In this document: positions 54,673 to 62,574 of the stretch, one piece after another
Layout: every line of letters begins with the position of its first letter
Numbering within the stretch: the first letter of the stretch is position 1
Assembly (NCBI RefSeq): GCF_006539185.1
Contig: NZ_BJMN01000027.1
Span: 93,304 to 157,303 of the forward strand
Source: Streptomyces gardneri
Lineage (GTDB): Bacteria > Actinomycetota > Actinomycetes > Streptomycetales > Streptomycetaceae
Length of the DNA: 64,000 nucleotides
Direction: 5' to 3'
Position numbers and translations under genes: made by a program
The notes under the pieces: generated by a model
Databases searched by the model: none
Seen by the model: the letters and a program-made list of their open reading frames with translations, nothing else
What the model was told of the DNA's origin: nothing

Positions 54673-55815
54673 ATGACCGAGAACCACCAGGGGAACGTGC
54701 CGAGCAGGCAGCGAAAGCGGTTCCCCGGCATCTCCTCGCGGGCCTACGAACACCCGGCCGACCGCTCGGCGCTGGTCGCGCTGCGGAAGCTCAGCGGCTT
54801 CGACACGGCCTTCAAGGCACTCAGCGGACTCCTCCCCGAGCGCAGCCTGAGACTGCTGTTCCTCTCGGACTCCGTCCGGGTGAGCGACGCGCAGTTCAGT
54901 CAGCTCAACGACATGCTGAGGGACGCCTGTTACATCCTGGACCTGGAGAAGGTCCCGTCGATGTACGTCACGCAGGACCCCAAGCCCAACGCGATGTGCA
55001 TCGGCATGGACGAGCCGATCATCGTCGTCACCACCGGACTGGTGGAGCTGCTCGACGAGGAGGAGATGCGGGCGGTCATCGGCCACGAGGTGGGCCACGC
55101 GCTCTCCGGCCACTCCGTGTACCGCACGATCCTCCTCTTCCTCACCAACCTCGCGCTCAAGATCGCCTGGGTGCCGCTGGGGACGGTGGCGATCACGGCC
55201 ATCGTGACGGCGCTGCGCGAGTGGTTCCGCAAGTCGGAACTCTCCGCCGACCGGGCCGGGCTCCTCGTCGGGCAGGACGTGCAGGCCTCGATGCGCGGTC
55301 TGATGAAGATCGCCGGCGGCAACCACCTCCACGAGATGAACGTGGACGCGTTCCTCGCCCAGGCCGACGAGTACGAGAAGGCCGGTGACCTGCGGGACTC
55401 GGTCCTGAAGATCCTGAACGTGCTGCCCCGCTCGCACCCCTTCACCACCGTGCGGGCCGCGGAGCTGAAGAAGTGGTCGGAGAGCCGCGACTTCCAGCGG
55501 ATCATGGACGGGCACTACCCGAAGCGCTCGGAGGACAAGGACACCTCGGTCACGGACTCCTTCCGGGAGTCGGCCGCGCACTACTCCGAGACGGTGCGGA
55601 CCAGCAAGGATCCCCTGATGAAGCTGGTCGGGGACATAGCCGGGGGCGCCGGTGACCTCGCGGGCGACCTGGGCGGGCGGCTGCGCAACCGCTTCGCCGG
55701 CCAGGCGAACGGCCAGAGCAACGGCCAGGGCAGCGACCCGAGCGCCGGGCAGGGTGGCGGCCAGAGCACCAAGGAGGCCGACGGCAAGGCCGCGGACGGT
55801 CAGAGCGAGGGCTGA
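54673..55815 (+). CDS. M48-family metalloprotease
   Basis: A 380-aa protease with HEVGHALSGH and a downstream Glu-containing SADRAGLL segment that completes the zinc site (SELSADR). TM segments are near 140-175. The tail is Gly/Gln/Ser/Asn-rich and low complexity. GGGGG precedes ATG. Convergent overlap of 16 bases with the next gene. Confidence 0.9.
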   Translation: MTENHQGNVPSRQRKRFPGISSRAYEHPADRSALVALRKLSGFDTAFKALSGLLPERSLRLLFLSDSVRVSDAQFSQLNDMLRDACYILDLEKVPSMYVTQDPKPNAMCIGMDEPIIVVTTGLVELLDEEEMRAVIGHEVGHALSGHSVYRTILLFLTNLALKIAWVPLGTVAITAIVTALREWFRKSELSADRAGLLVGQDVQASMRGLMKIAGGNHLHEMNVDAFLAQADEYEKAGDLRDSVLKILNVLPRSHPFTTVRAAELKKWSESRDFQRIMDGHYPKRSEDKDTSVTDSFRESAAHYSETVRTSKDPLMKLVGDIAGGAGDLAGDLGGRLRNRFAGQANGQSNGQGSDPSAGQGGGQSTKEADGKAADGQSEG

Positions 55816-56882
55816 GCGCTCGGCGCCAGCGCGCCGCACAGGGACGGGGCCGCGGGCCTGGTCGTGGCGTACGGGTCGGTGACCGCCGGCCCGTCCGCCT
55901 CCGGGACCCGCGCTCCGGCCAGGAGCGGCTTCAGGGCGCCGGTGGAGCCGGGGCCGCAGGCCTGCGGTCCGGCCTCCACCGTGCTGGCCAGCAGCTCGAC
56001 CCGGTGCATGCGCAGGTCCTCGCGGTCGAAGCGGAAGTGCACCACGCGGTGGACGGTGAAGAGCGAGGCCGCGGCTGCCGGTCCCACGCCGCCGGCAGCC
56101 GGGCGCAGGGCGTAGGTGAACGTGTGGTCGGCGGTGACGTCCAGCGTGTCCGGGCCCGTCTCCTCGAAGCGGAGCGTGCCCTGCACGCGGGTGGCGGGGT
56201 CGGCGAGCACGACCTGCCGCGGGTCGAAGCGGACGAGCCAGCCGGCGAGGGCGTGCTGTCCGTCGTCGGCCGGTGACTCCATGCTCCGGTCGAACTGCTC
56301 CAGCTGATCGGGGTCGAGCAGCAGCCGGACGGGCCGCACGGTCGTCCCGGCGAGGATGTCGGGCTCCAGGGACGAGGCGACGAGGTAGTCCTTGGCGATG
56401 CTGAGGGCGGAGACGACCTGGCTCTCGGCGAAGTGGGACGTGCGTCCGACGACGGGCAGGTTGATGCCGGCGGCTCCCGTGCGGTACTCGGCGACGGGGC
56501 TGTTGGCGAAGAGCTGGTCGGGCTGCCCGCCCGGGACGGCGCCCTGCGGGGCGAGGGGGACCACGGTGGTCCGCAGGGGTTCGGCCCGCTGGTCGGCGGG
56601 GGGCTGGTACGGGTTGCGGACGCCGAGGTAGATGGCGGTGCCGAAGGCGAGAAGGATCAGCAGGACCAGCAGCACGGCCTGGCGGGATCCGGTTCTGCCC
56701 TCCCGGGCGACCCGGGACCGGACGGGCTGGGCGTACTCCCCCATCCGCTCCTGGGCGGAGAACTCCTGGAGGCGGGCAGCGCGGACGAACGACTCGTCGA
56801 AGACGACGGATCGGTACTCGTCCTCACCACCGCCGGGGAGACCCTCGGGTGTCCCCTCAGGCGGGTCGCCACGCCCTGCCAT
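55800..56882 (-). CDS. Membrane protein, paralogue of the next gene
   Basis: A 360-aa protein: cytoplasmic N-terminus with DEYRSVVFDESFVRAARLQE, one TM helix (about 67-88) and a large extracytoplasmic domain. The N-terminal motif recurs in the neighbour at 56954. TACCCT is six bases before ATG. Function unknown. Confidence 0.8.
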   Translation of the reverse strand: MAGRGDPPEGTPEGLPGGGEDEYRSVVFDESFVRAARLQEFSAQERMGEYAQPVRSRVAREGRTGSRQAVLLVLLILLAFGTAIYLGVRNPYQPPADQRAEPLRTTVVPLAPQGAVPGGQPDQLFANSPVAEYRTGAAGINLPVVGRTSHFAESQVVSALSIAKDYLVASSLEPDILAGTTVRPVRLLLDPDQLEQFDRSMESPADDGQHALAGWLVRFDPRQVVLADPATRVQGTLRFEETGPDTLDVTADHTFTYALRPAAGGVGPAAAASLFTVHRVVHFRFDREDLRMHRVELLASTVEAGPQACGPGSTGALKPLLAGARVPEADGPAVTDPYATTRPAAPSLCGALAPSAQPSL

Positions 56883-56888
56883 ACCTTC

Positions 56889-56894
56889 AGGGTA
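56889..56894 (-). promoter_or_regulatory. -10 box for leaderless membrane-protein gene
   Basis: TACCCT six bases before ATG at 56882. Confidence 0.5.
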
Positions 56895-56953
56895 GGTCGG
56901 CGGAGGCGTCGGTAAACGCCGAGATGTACGACAACTTCGGAAGGGTGCCGCCG

Positions 56954-57520
56954 TCAGGGTGTACGGGGCGCGACGGAGACCCGCGGCGGTGCGTACTCGG
57001 CGGGCGGGGCCGGGGCCGGGTTGGGGGTGTCCACGCCGGTCATGGCCGGCGGAGGGACCCGGTCCTGGCGGTTGGCGACGGCGCCGCGGTAGACGGCGCT
57101 GAAGGCGAGGGCGACCATGCCGATGCCCATGAGAAGGGCCAGGAGCCAGGCGACGGGCCGGTGCCAGCGGGCGCTGCCCCGGTAGGGGCGCAGTGCGCCG
57201 CCGTGGCGGCCGTAGGGGCTGGCGTCGTCCCCGATGTCGTCGGGCTCGTAGGTGAGGCCCGCGGGGTCGTAACCGTCCTCGTAGGGGTCGTCGTCCCCCG
57301 ATCCGACAGCGGCGCGGGTCCGGGCGGATTCGGCCTCCGCGCGGGCCTGGGCGGCGGCGAGGAGTCGCTCGACCGCGCTCGGCTCGTGGACCGTGGCGGC
57401 CCGTACGAAGGCCTCGTCGAAGACCACGGTGGCGTAGTCCTCGTCGGCGCCTCCGCGGTCGACAGAGTCCTCAGGGTCCCCGCCGTCCGGAAACGGCATG
57501 CCCCCCACGTCGTCCGGCAC
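56954..57520 (-). CDS. Membrane protein, paralogue of the preceding gene
   Basis: A 188-aa protein: N-terminus with DEDYATVVFDEAFVRAATVHE, then a long acidic stretch, one TM helix (about 128-150) and a short Pro-rich tail. GTG at 57520 is supported by TACTCT exactly six bases upstream; Met at 57499 with GGGGGG upstream is an alternative. Function unknown. Confidence 0.75.
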   Translation of the reverse strand: MPDDVGGMPFPDGGDPEDSVDRGGADEDYATVVFDEAFVRAATVHEPSAVERLLAAAQARAEAESARTRAAVGSGDDDPYEDGYDPAGLTYEPDDIGDDASPYGRHGGALRPYRGSARWHRPVAWLLALLMGIGMVALAFSAVYRGAVANRQDRVPPPAMTGVDTPNPAPAPPAEYAPPRVSVAPRTP

Positions 57521-57526
57521 GGTTTC

Positions 57527-57532
57527 AGAGTA
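57527..57532 (-). promoter_or_regulatory. -10 box for leaderless membrane-protein gene
   Basis: TACTCT six bases before GTG at 57520. Confidence 0.45.
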
Positions 57533-57597
57533 GACCCGGGAGGTGGTTTTGGGCAGGGAGTGTGCGAACCCTCCCCGCCCGTACCGAAAGGAGCCGG

Positions 57598-58881
57598 TTA
57601 TCGAACGTGACCGTCGCCGGTGACGATGTACTTGGTCGAGGTCAGTTCGGGAAGGCCCATGGGGCCTCGGGCGTGGAGCTTCTGCGTGGAGATGCCGATC
57701 TCGGCGCCGAATCCGAACTGACCGCCGTCCGTGAACCGGGTGGAGGCGTTCACGGCCACCGTGGTGGAGTCGACCAGCTGGGTGAAACGGCGCGCCGCGG
57801 CCTGCGAGGTGGTGACGATCGCCTCGGTGTGGCCGGAGGACCACATGCGGATGTGCTCCACGGCCTTGTCGAGGGAGTCGACGACGGCGGCGGCGATGTC
57901 GTACGAGAGGTACTCGGTCTCCCAGTCCTCGGGCGTGGCCGGTACGACGGTGGCCTTGGAGGCCGGGGCGTGGGTGAGGACCCGCTCGTCGGCGTGGACG
58001 GTGACGCCGGCCTCGGCGAGGGCGTCGAGGGCCCGGGGCAGGAAGGCCTCGGCGATGTCCTGGTGGACGAGGAGGGTCTCGGCGGCGTTGCAGACGCTGG
58101 GCCGCTGGGCCTTGGAGTTGATCAGGATGTCCACGGCCATGTCGAGGTCGGCGTTGGCGTCGACGTAGACGTGGCAGTTGCCGGTGCCGGTCTCGATGAC
58201 CGGGACGGTGGACTCCTCGACGACGGTGCGGATCAGGGAGGCGCCGCCGCGCGGGATGAGGACGTCGACGAGGCCGCGGGCGCGCATCAGCTCGCGGACC
58301 GATTCGCGGGACTCGCCGGGGACGAGCTGGATGGCGTCGGCGGGCAGTCCGGCGCCGCCGACGGCGTCGCGCAGGACCTTCACGAGGGCGTTGTTGGAGG
58401 CGTACGCGGAGGACGAGCCGCGGAGCAGGACGGCGTTGCCGGACTTGAGGCAGAGGGCGGCGGCGTCGACGGTGACGTTGGGGCGGGCCTCGTAGATGAT
58501 GCCGACGACGCCGAGCGGGACGCGGACCTGGCGGAGGTCGATGCCGTTGGGGAGGGTCGAGCCGCGGACGACCTCGCCGACGGGGTCGGGCAGCGCGGCG
58601 ACGTGGCGGACGTCGGCGGCGATGGCCCGGACGCGCTCCGGGGTGAGGGTGAGGCGGTCGATGATGCCCTCGTCGGTGCCGGCCTCGCGGGCCTTGGCGA
58701 TGTCCTCGGCGTTGGCCTCGACGATCTCGGCGGTACGGACTTCGAGGGCGTCCGCGATCGCCAGCAAGGCGTCGTCCTTGGCCGAGCGCGGGAGTGGCGC
58801 GATTTCGGCGGCGGCGCCACGGGCCCGGTAGGCGGCCCGGGTGACCGGGGAGAGGTTGTCGAGGGGCGTGAGCGAGGTCAT
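57598..58881 (-). CDS. proA: Glutamate-5-semialdehyde dehydrogenase (gamma-glutamyl phosphate reductase)
   Basis: A 427-aa aldehyde-dehydrogenase-fold enzyme of proline synthesis. The catalytic Cys lies in RPSVCNAAE; YEARPNVT and ETGTGNCHVYVD are family motifs. TACCCT six bases before ATG indicates a leaderless mRNA, so it is probably not cotranslated with proB, from which it is separated by a hypothetical gene. Confidence 0.96.
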   Translation of the reverse strand: MTSLTPLDNLSPVTRAAYRARGAAAEIAPLPRSAKDDALLAIADALEVRTAEIVEANAEDIAKAREAGTDEGIIDRLTLTPERVRAIAADVRHVAALPDPVGEVVRGSTLPNGIDLRQVRVPLGVVGIIYEARPNVTVDAAALCLKSGNAVLLRGSSSAYASNNALVKVLRDAVGGAGLPADAIQLVPGESRESVRELMRARGLVDVLIPRGGASLIRTVVEESTVPVIETGTGNCHVYVDANADLDMAVDILINSKAQRPSVCNAAETLLVHQDIAEAFLPRALDALAEAGVTVHADERVLTHAPASKATVVPATPEDWETEYLSYDIAAAVVDSLDKAVEHIRMWSSGHTEAIVTTSQAAARRFTQLVDSTTVAVNASTRFTDGGQFGFGAEIGISTQKLHARGPMGLPELTSTKYIVTGDGHVR

Positions 58882-58887
58882 GCCCGC

Positions 58888-58893
58888 AGGGTA
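58888..58893 (-). promoter_or_regulatory. -10 box for leaderless proA
   Basis: TACCCT six bases before ATG at 58881. Confidence 0.5.
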
Positions 58894-58974
58894 CTGGCAC
58901 CCCTGCGGACATCCCTCACGTATCCCGCACTCCGAGACACGCTCGGTCCGAGAAGTGCTCGGTCCGAGACGCCC

Positions 58975-59316
58975 TCAGTAGGGGTGGACGCCGACCGGGG
59001 CCGCCGGTGGCGGGCCGTACCCCTCGGCGATCCGCAGGTGGTAGGTCTCGCGGTCGATGACCTCGAGGCCGACGATCTCCCAGGGCGGCAGCTTGGCGGT
59101 CTGCCGGTGCTCGCCCCACAGGCGCAGGGCGACGGCCGCGGCGTCGTGCAGGTCGCGGGCCTCCTCCCAGTACCGGATCTCGGCGTGGTCGTTGGCATAG
59201 CGGCTGGTCAGCAGGAAGGGGTGGTCATGGGCCAGCTGTTCGAGCCCGCGCCGCACCTCCTTCAGCGGTGCCTCCGCCCCGGAGACGCTGAGGGTGATGT
59301 GCCAGAGTCTGGACAC
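58975..59316 (-). CDS. Conserved hypothetical protein
   Basis: A 113-aa protein beginning (V)SRLWHITLSVSG. GTG at 59316 has GAGGAG seven bases upstream; a longer start at 59478 would add a charged, low-complexity 54 residues. Ends GVHPY. No family recognised. Lies between proB and proA. Confidence 0.75.
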   Translation of the reverse strand: MSRLWHITLSVSGAEAPLKEVRRGLEQLAHDHPFLLTSRYANDHAEIRYWEEARDLHDAAAVALRLWGEHRQTAKLPPWEIVGLEVIDRETYHLRIAEGYGPPPAAPVGVHPY

Positions 59317-59615
59317 GGGCCGCTCCTCGGCGCGTGATTCCCGTGTCTCGGTGGTGGTCTCGGTCTTCCTGTCCGTGGACCTGTCCCGTGCCTCGTCGAA
59401 GTCGGCTCCGGCCTCGACACTGGTCAGGGCGCGTTCGGCAGTCCCGCGGGGCGGTGCCCCAGGGCGCGCTCGTCTCACCGGCGGCCTCCTGTGTGATGCG
59501 TGTGGTGCTGTACCCCGCCTTGCTCTTACCCCCGAGACAAAGTTGACCAGCCCGAGGCGGCAGATGGGGCGGTTTTGGTAAACGTCCCTTCCGGATGGCC
59601 GTACTTTCAGCCGTT

Positions 59616-60734
59616 TCAGCGGATGACGACCAGGTCGTCGCGGTGGACGACCTCGCGCTCGTACTCAGGGCCGAGTTCCCGGGCGAGCTCGGGGGTGGAG
59701 CGGCCGAGCAGCTGGGGGATCTCCTTGGCGTCGAAGTTGACGAGGCCGCGGGCGACGGCCCTGCCCTCCGCGTCGCGGAGTTCGACGGGGTCGCCGGCCA
59801 CGAAGTCGCCCTCGACGCCGGCGATACCGGCCGCGAGCAGGGATTTCTTGCCCTGGACGACGGCTCGTACGGCTCCGTCGTCCAGGGTCAGGGAGCCCTG
59901 CGGGGTGGAGGCGTGGGCGAGCCAGAGGAGCCGGTCGGCGGAGCGGCGGCCGGTGGGGTGGAAGTACGTGCCGGTGTCACGGCCCGCGAGGGCGTCGGCG
60001 GCGCGGCTCGCGGAGGTGAGGACCACGGGGGTGCCGGCGGCTGCGGCGATCCGGGCGGCCTCGACCTTGGTGACCATCCCGCCGGTGCCGACGCCGGCCT
60101 TGCCGGCCGCGCCGATCTCGACGTGGGCGATGTCCTGGGGGCCGGTGACCTGCGCGATCCTCGACGTGCCGGGCTTGGCCGGGTCGCCGTCGTACAGCCC
60201 GTCGACGTCGGAGAGCAGGACGAGCAGGTCCGCCCGGACGAGGTGGGCGACGAGGGCGGCGAGCCGGTCGTTGTCGCCGAAGCGGATCTCGTCCGTGGCG
60301 ACGGTGTCGTTCTCGTTGACGACGGGCAGCGCGCCCATGGCGAGGAGCTGGTCGAGCGTCCGGTAGGCGTTGCGGTAGTGGGCGCGGCGGCTGGTGTCGT
60401 CCGTGGTGAGGAGGACCTGGCCGACGCGGACGCCGTAGCGGGCGAAGGAGGCGGTGTAGCGGGCGACGAGGAGGCCCTGGCCGACGCTGGCGGCGGCCTG
60501 CTGGCGGGCGAGGTCCTTGGGGCGGCGGGTGAGGCCGAGCGGTGCGAGACCTGCCGCGATGGCTCCGGAGGAGACGAGGACGATCTCCTTCTCGCCGCCG
60601 CTGCGGACCTTGGCGAGGACGTCCACGAGGGCGTCGACGCGGTCGGCGTCGAGGCCTCCGGAGGCGGTGGTGAGCGAGGAGGAGCCGACCTTGACGACGA
60701 TCCTGCGGGCCTCCGTCACGTACTGCCTTGCCAC
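59616..60734 (-). CDS. proB: Glutamate 5-kinase
   Basis: A 372-aa amino-acid kinase: VVKVGSSSLT at the N-terminus, VNENDTVAT and GTGGMVTKVEAA in the kinase domain and a C-terminal PUA domain. First step of proline synthesis. GTG at 60734 is chosen; GTGs at 60719 and 60779 are alternatives and none has a convincing ribosome site. Confidence 0.93.
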   Translation of the reverse strand: MARQYVTEARRIVVKVGSSSLTTASGGLDADRVDALVDVLAKVRSGGEKEIVLVSSGAIAAGLAPLGLTRRPKDLARQQAAASVGQGLLVARYTASFARYGVRVGQVLLTTDDTSRRAHYRNAYRTLDQLLAMGALPVVNENDTVATDEIRFGDNDRLAALVAHLVRADLLVLLSDVDGLYDGDPAKPGTSRIAQVTGPQDIAHVEIGAAGKAGVGTGGMVTKVEAARIAAAAGTPVVLTSASRAADALAGRDTGTYFHPTGRRSADRLLWLAHASTPQGSLTLDDGAVRAVVQGKKSLLAAGIAGVEGDFVAGDPVELRDAEGRAVARGLVNFDAKEIPQLLGRSTPELARELGPEYEREVVHRDDLVVIR

Positions 60735-60827
60735 GTCCGTCTGTCCCGTCACGTGCGTCGTCACCTGCGTCGTCCTCACTCGGCTGTCCCACGCGCCGCG
60801 CGTGCCCCGCCGCGGCTGCCTGGCAAT

Positions 60828-61328
60828 CTACGCGAGGCGGGAGGGCTGCCGCTCGTCCATTCCGTTCTCTGGACCGGGCCCTTCCGGGCCCTCCGGACCG
60901 TCCGATCCCCCGGCCGCCTTGCCGCGGGGCACCAGGATCCGCTGGGAGATCAGATAGGTGAACGGGATCGCGACGACGGCCGCGACGAGGGGCGCGATCC
61001 TGTCGTCCATACCGGCCCAGGTGACGAGCGCGTACAGCCCGACGCTCTGCACGAGGTAGTTGGTGACGTTGGTGAGGGGGAAGAGGGCGAACTTCTTCCA
61101 GGTCGGCTTGGTGCGGTAGGTGAAGTAGGTGTTGAGGAAGAAGGAGCCGACCATGCTGAGGACGAAGGCGAGGGAGTACGCGGCGAAGTACGGCATCCAG
61201 GGGTGGAGGAGCAGGTAACACCCGAAGAACGTGCAGGTGTTGACGCCGCCGACCAGCGCGAACCGGAAGATCTCGGCCAACCGTGCCCGCCGTGCCCGTC
61301 GCGCGCTCCCCTCGCCGCCGGACGCCAT
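60828..61328 (-). CDS. GtrA-family membrane protein
   Basis: A 166-aa protein with four TM helices (FRFALVGGVNTCTFFGCYLL is the GtrA signature). GtrA proteins are thought to flip glycosyl-undecaprenyl phosphate. ATG overlaps the stop of the GT2 gene as TGATG. With GT2 and the divergent GT-C-like gene it forms a gtrABC-like set. Confidence 0.9.
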   Translation of the reverse strand: MASGGEGSARRARRARLAEIFRFALVGGVNTCTFFGCYLLLHPWMPYFAAYSLAFVLSMVGSFFLNTYFTYRTKPTWKKFALFPLTNVTNYLVQSVGLYALVTWAGMDDRIAPLVAAVVAIPFTYLISQRILVPRGKAAGGSDGPEGPEGPGPENGMDERQPSRLA

Positions 61329-62323
61329 CAGCGGTCCCGGTCGGTGGCCACGACGCGGATGCGCTCGGCGGCGGCGAGCTCGGCGGCCCCGCGCCCGAAG
61401 GAGCGGTGGGTCTCCTTCACGAGGAAGTGCGGCCGCCGTTTCGTCTCGTAGTAGATCCGGCCGATGTACTCGCCGATCAGTCCCAGCATCACCATCTGCA
61501 CTCCCCCGAGCCCGACGATGATCGCGACCAGGGTGACGTATCCGGGTGCGGTGACGCCCTGGGTGATCGCGGCGACGGCCACCCAGGCCGCGTACAGGAC
61601 GGCGAGGCCGCTGAGCATCATCCCCAGCCACAGCGCGATGCGCAGCGGGCGGTTGTTGAAGGAGATCAGCCCGTCCATGCCGTAGTTGAGCAGGGAGCTG
61701 AACTTCCACTTCGTCTCACCGCCCTCGCGCGCGGCGTTCTCGTAGTCGAAGGTGACGGTGTCGAAGCCGATCCAGGAGAAGAGACCCTTGGAGAAGCGGT
61801 TGTACTCGGGCAGCGAGAGCAGGGCGTCGACGGCGGGGCGGGACAGCAGGCGGAAGTCCCCGACCCCGTCGGTGAGTTCCACGTCGACCCAGCGGTTGAC
61901 GGCCCGGTAGTACACCCGGCTGAGCGCCGAGCGGAGCTTCTTGTCCCCTTCGCGGGTCCGTCTCGCCATGACCTGGTCGTGGCCCTGGTGGTAGAGGTCC
62001 AGCATGCGCGCCAGGAGTTCGGGCGGGTGCTGGAGGTCGGCGTCCATGATCACCACGGCGTCGCCGGTGGACTTGCGCAGGCCCGCGAGCATGGCGGCCT
62101 CCTTGCCGAAGTTGCGGCTGAAGGAGGCGTACTGGGTGCGGTGCGGGTGCCTGGCGGCGATCGCGCGCAGCTTGCCGAGGGTGCCGTCGGAGCTGCCGTC
62201 GTCCACGTAACAGATCTCGTAGCCGACCGGGAGGCCGTCGAGCACCTGGCGCATGCGCGCGTCGAACCGTTCGACGACGTCCTCTTCGTTGTAGCAGGGG
62301 ACGACGACGGAAAGCCTGGTCAT
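61328..62323 (-). CDS. GT2 glycosyltransferase (GtrB/DPM1-like)
   Basis: A 331-aa enzyme: SVVVPCYNEE, YVDDGSSDGT and the DADLQHPPE metal motif, with two C-terminal TM helices, typical of polyprenyl-phosphate sugar synthases (GtrB, ArnC, DPM1). It is coupled to gtrA by TGATG overlap. Confidence 0.93.
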   Translation of the reverse strand: MTRLSVVVPCYNEEDVVERFDARMRQVLDGLPVGYEICYVDDGSSDGTLGKLRAIAARHPHRTQYASFSRNFGKEAAMLAGLRKSTGDAVVIMDADLQHPPELLARMLDLYHQGHDQVMARRTREGDKKLRSALSRVYYRAVNRWVDVELTDGVGDFRLLSRPAVDALLSLPEYNRFSKGLFSWIGFDTVTFDYENAAREGGETKWKFSSLLNYGMDGLISFNNRPLRIALWLGMMLSGLAVLYAAWVAVAAITQGVTAPGYVTLVAIIVGLGGVQMVMLGLIGEYIGRIYYETKRRPHFLVKETHRSFGRGAAELAAAERIRVVATDRDR

Positions 62324-62574
62324 GGAACGGTCACTCCAGAGGGATGAGCGAGAGTACGTCCTGAGGGACCGCCACCGAACTCTCCTTCGAGCAGCGCGGC
62401 CAAGGTACTGAGCGGCGGTGACCGCTGGGCGTCGCCCGGGTGACCTCTCCTGGTCGGCATGTCGTCCATGCAGCAAAGCATGCGGGGAAGATATTCATAT
62501 ACGGGGCATCCTTACCCATTTGTCACCCATTGAGACGCCGTGCCACGAATCTTGACCACCTGGAGCGATGACCG
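62324..62574. promoter_or_regulatory. Divergent control region between GT2 and the GT-C-like gene
   Basis: 251 bp, with an AT-rich core near 62490-62505 (minus-strand TATATG, about 19 bp from GTGACA at 62521-62526), a weak candidate promoter for the GT2 gene. No gene is seen. Confidence 0.3.

Noticed and set aside
56954..58912. 650-codon minus-strand frame covering proA and the small membrane gene
   Set aside because: Only its last 188 codons (from GTG 57520) are a real gene; the rest is an out-of-frame shadow of proA with Arg/Pro/His-rich composition.
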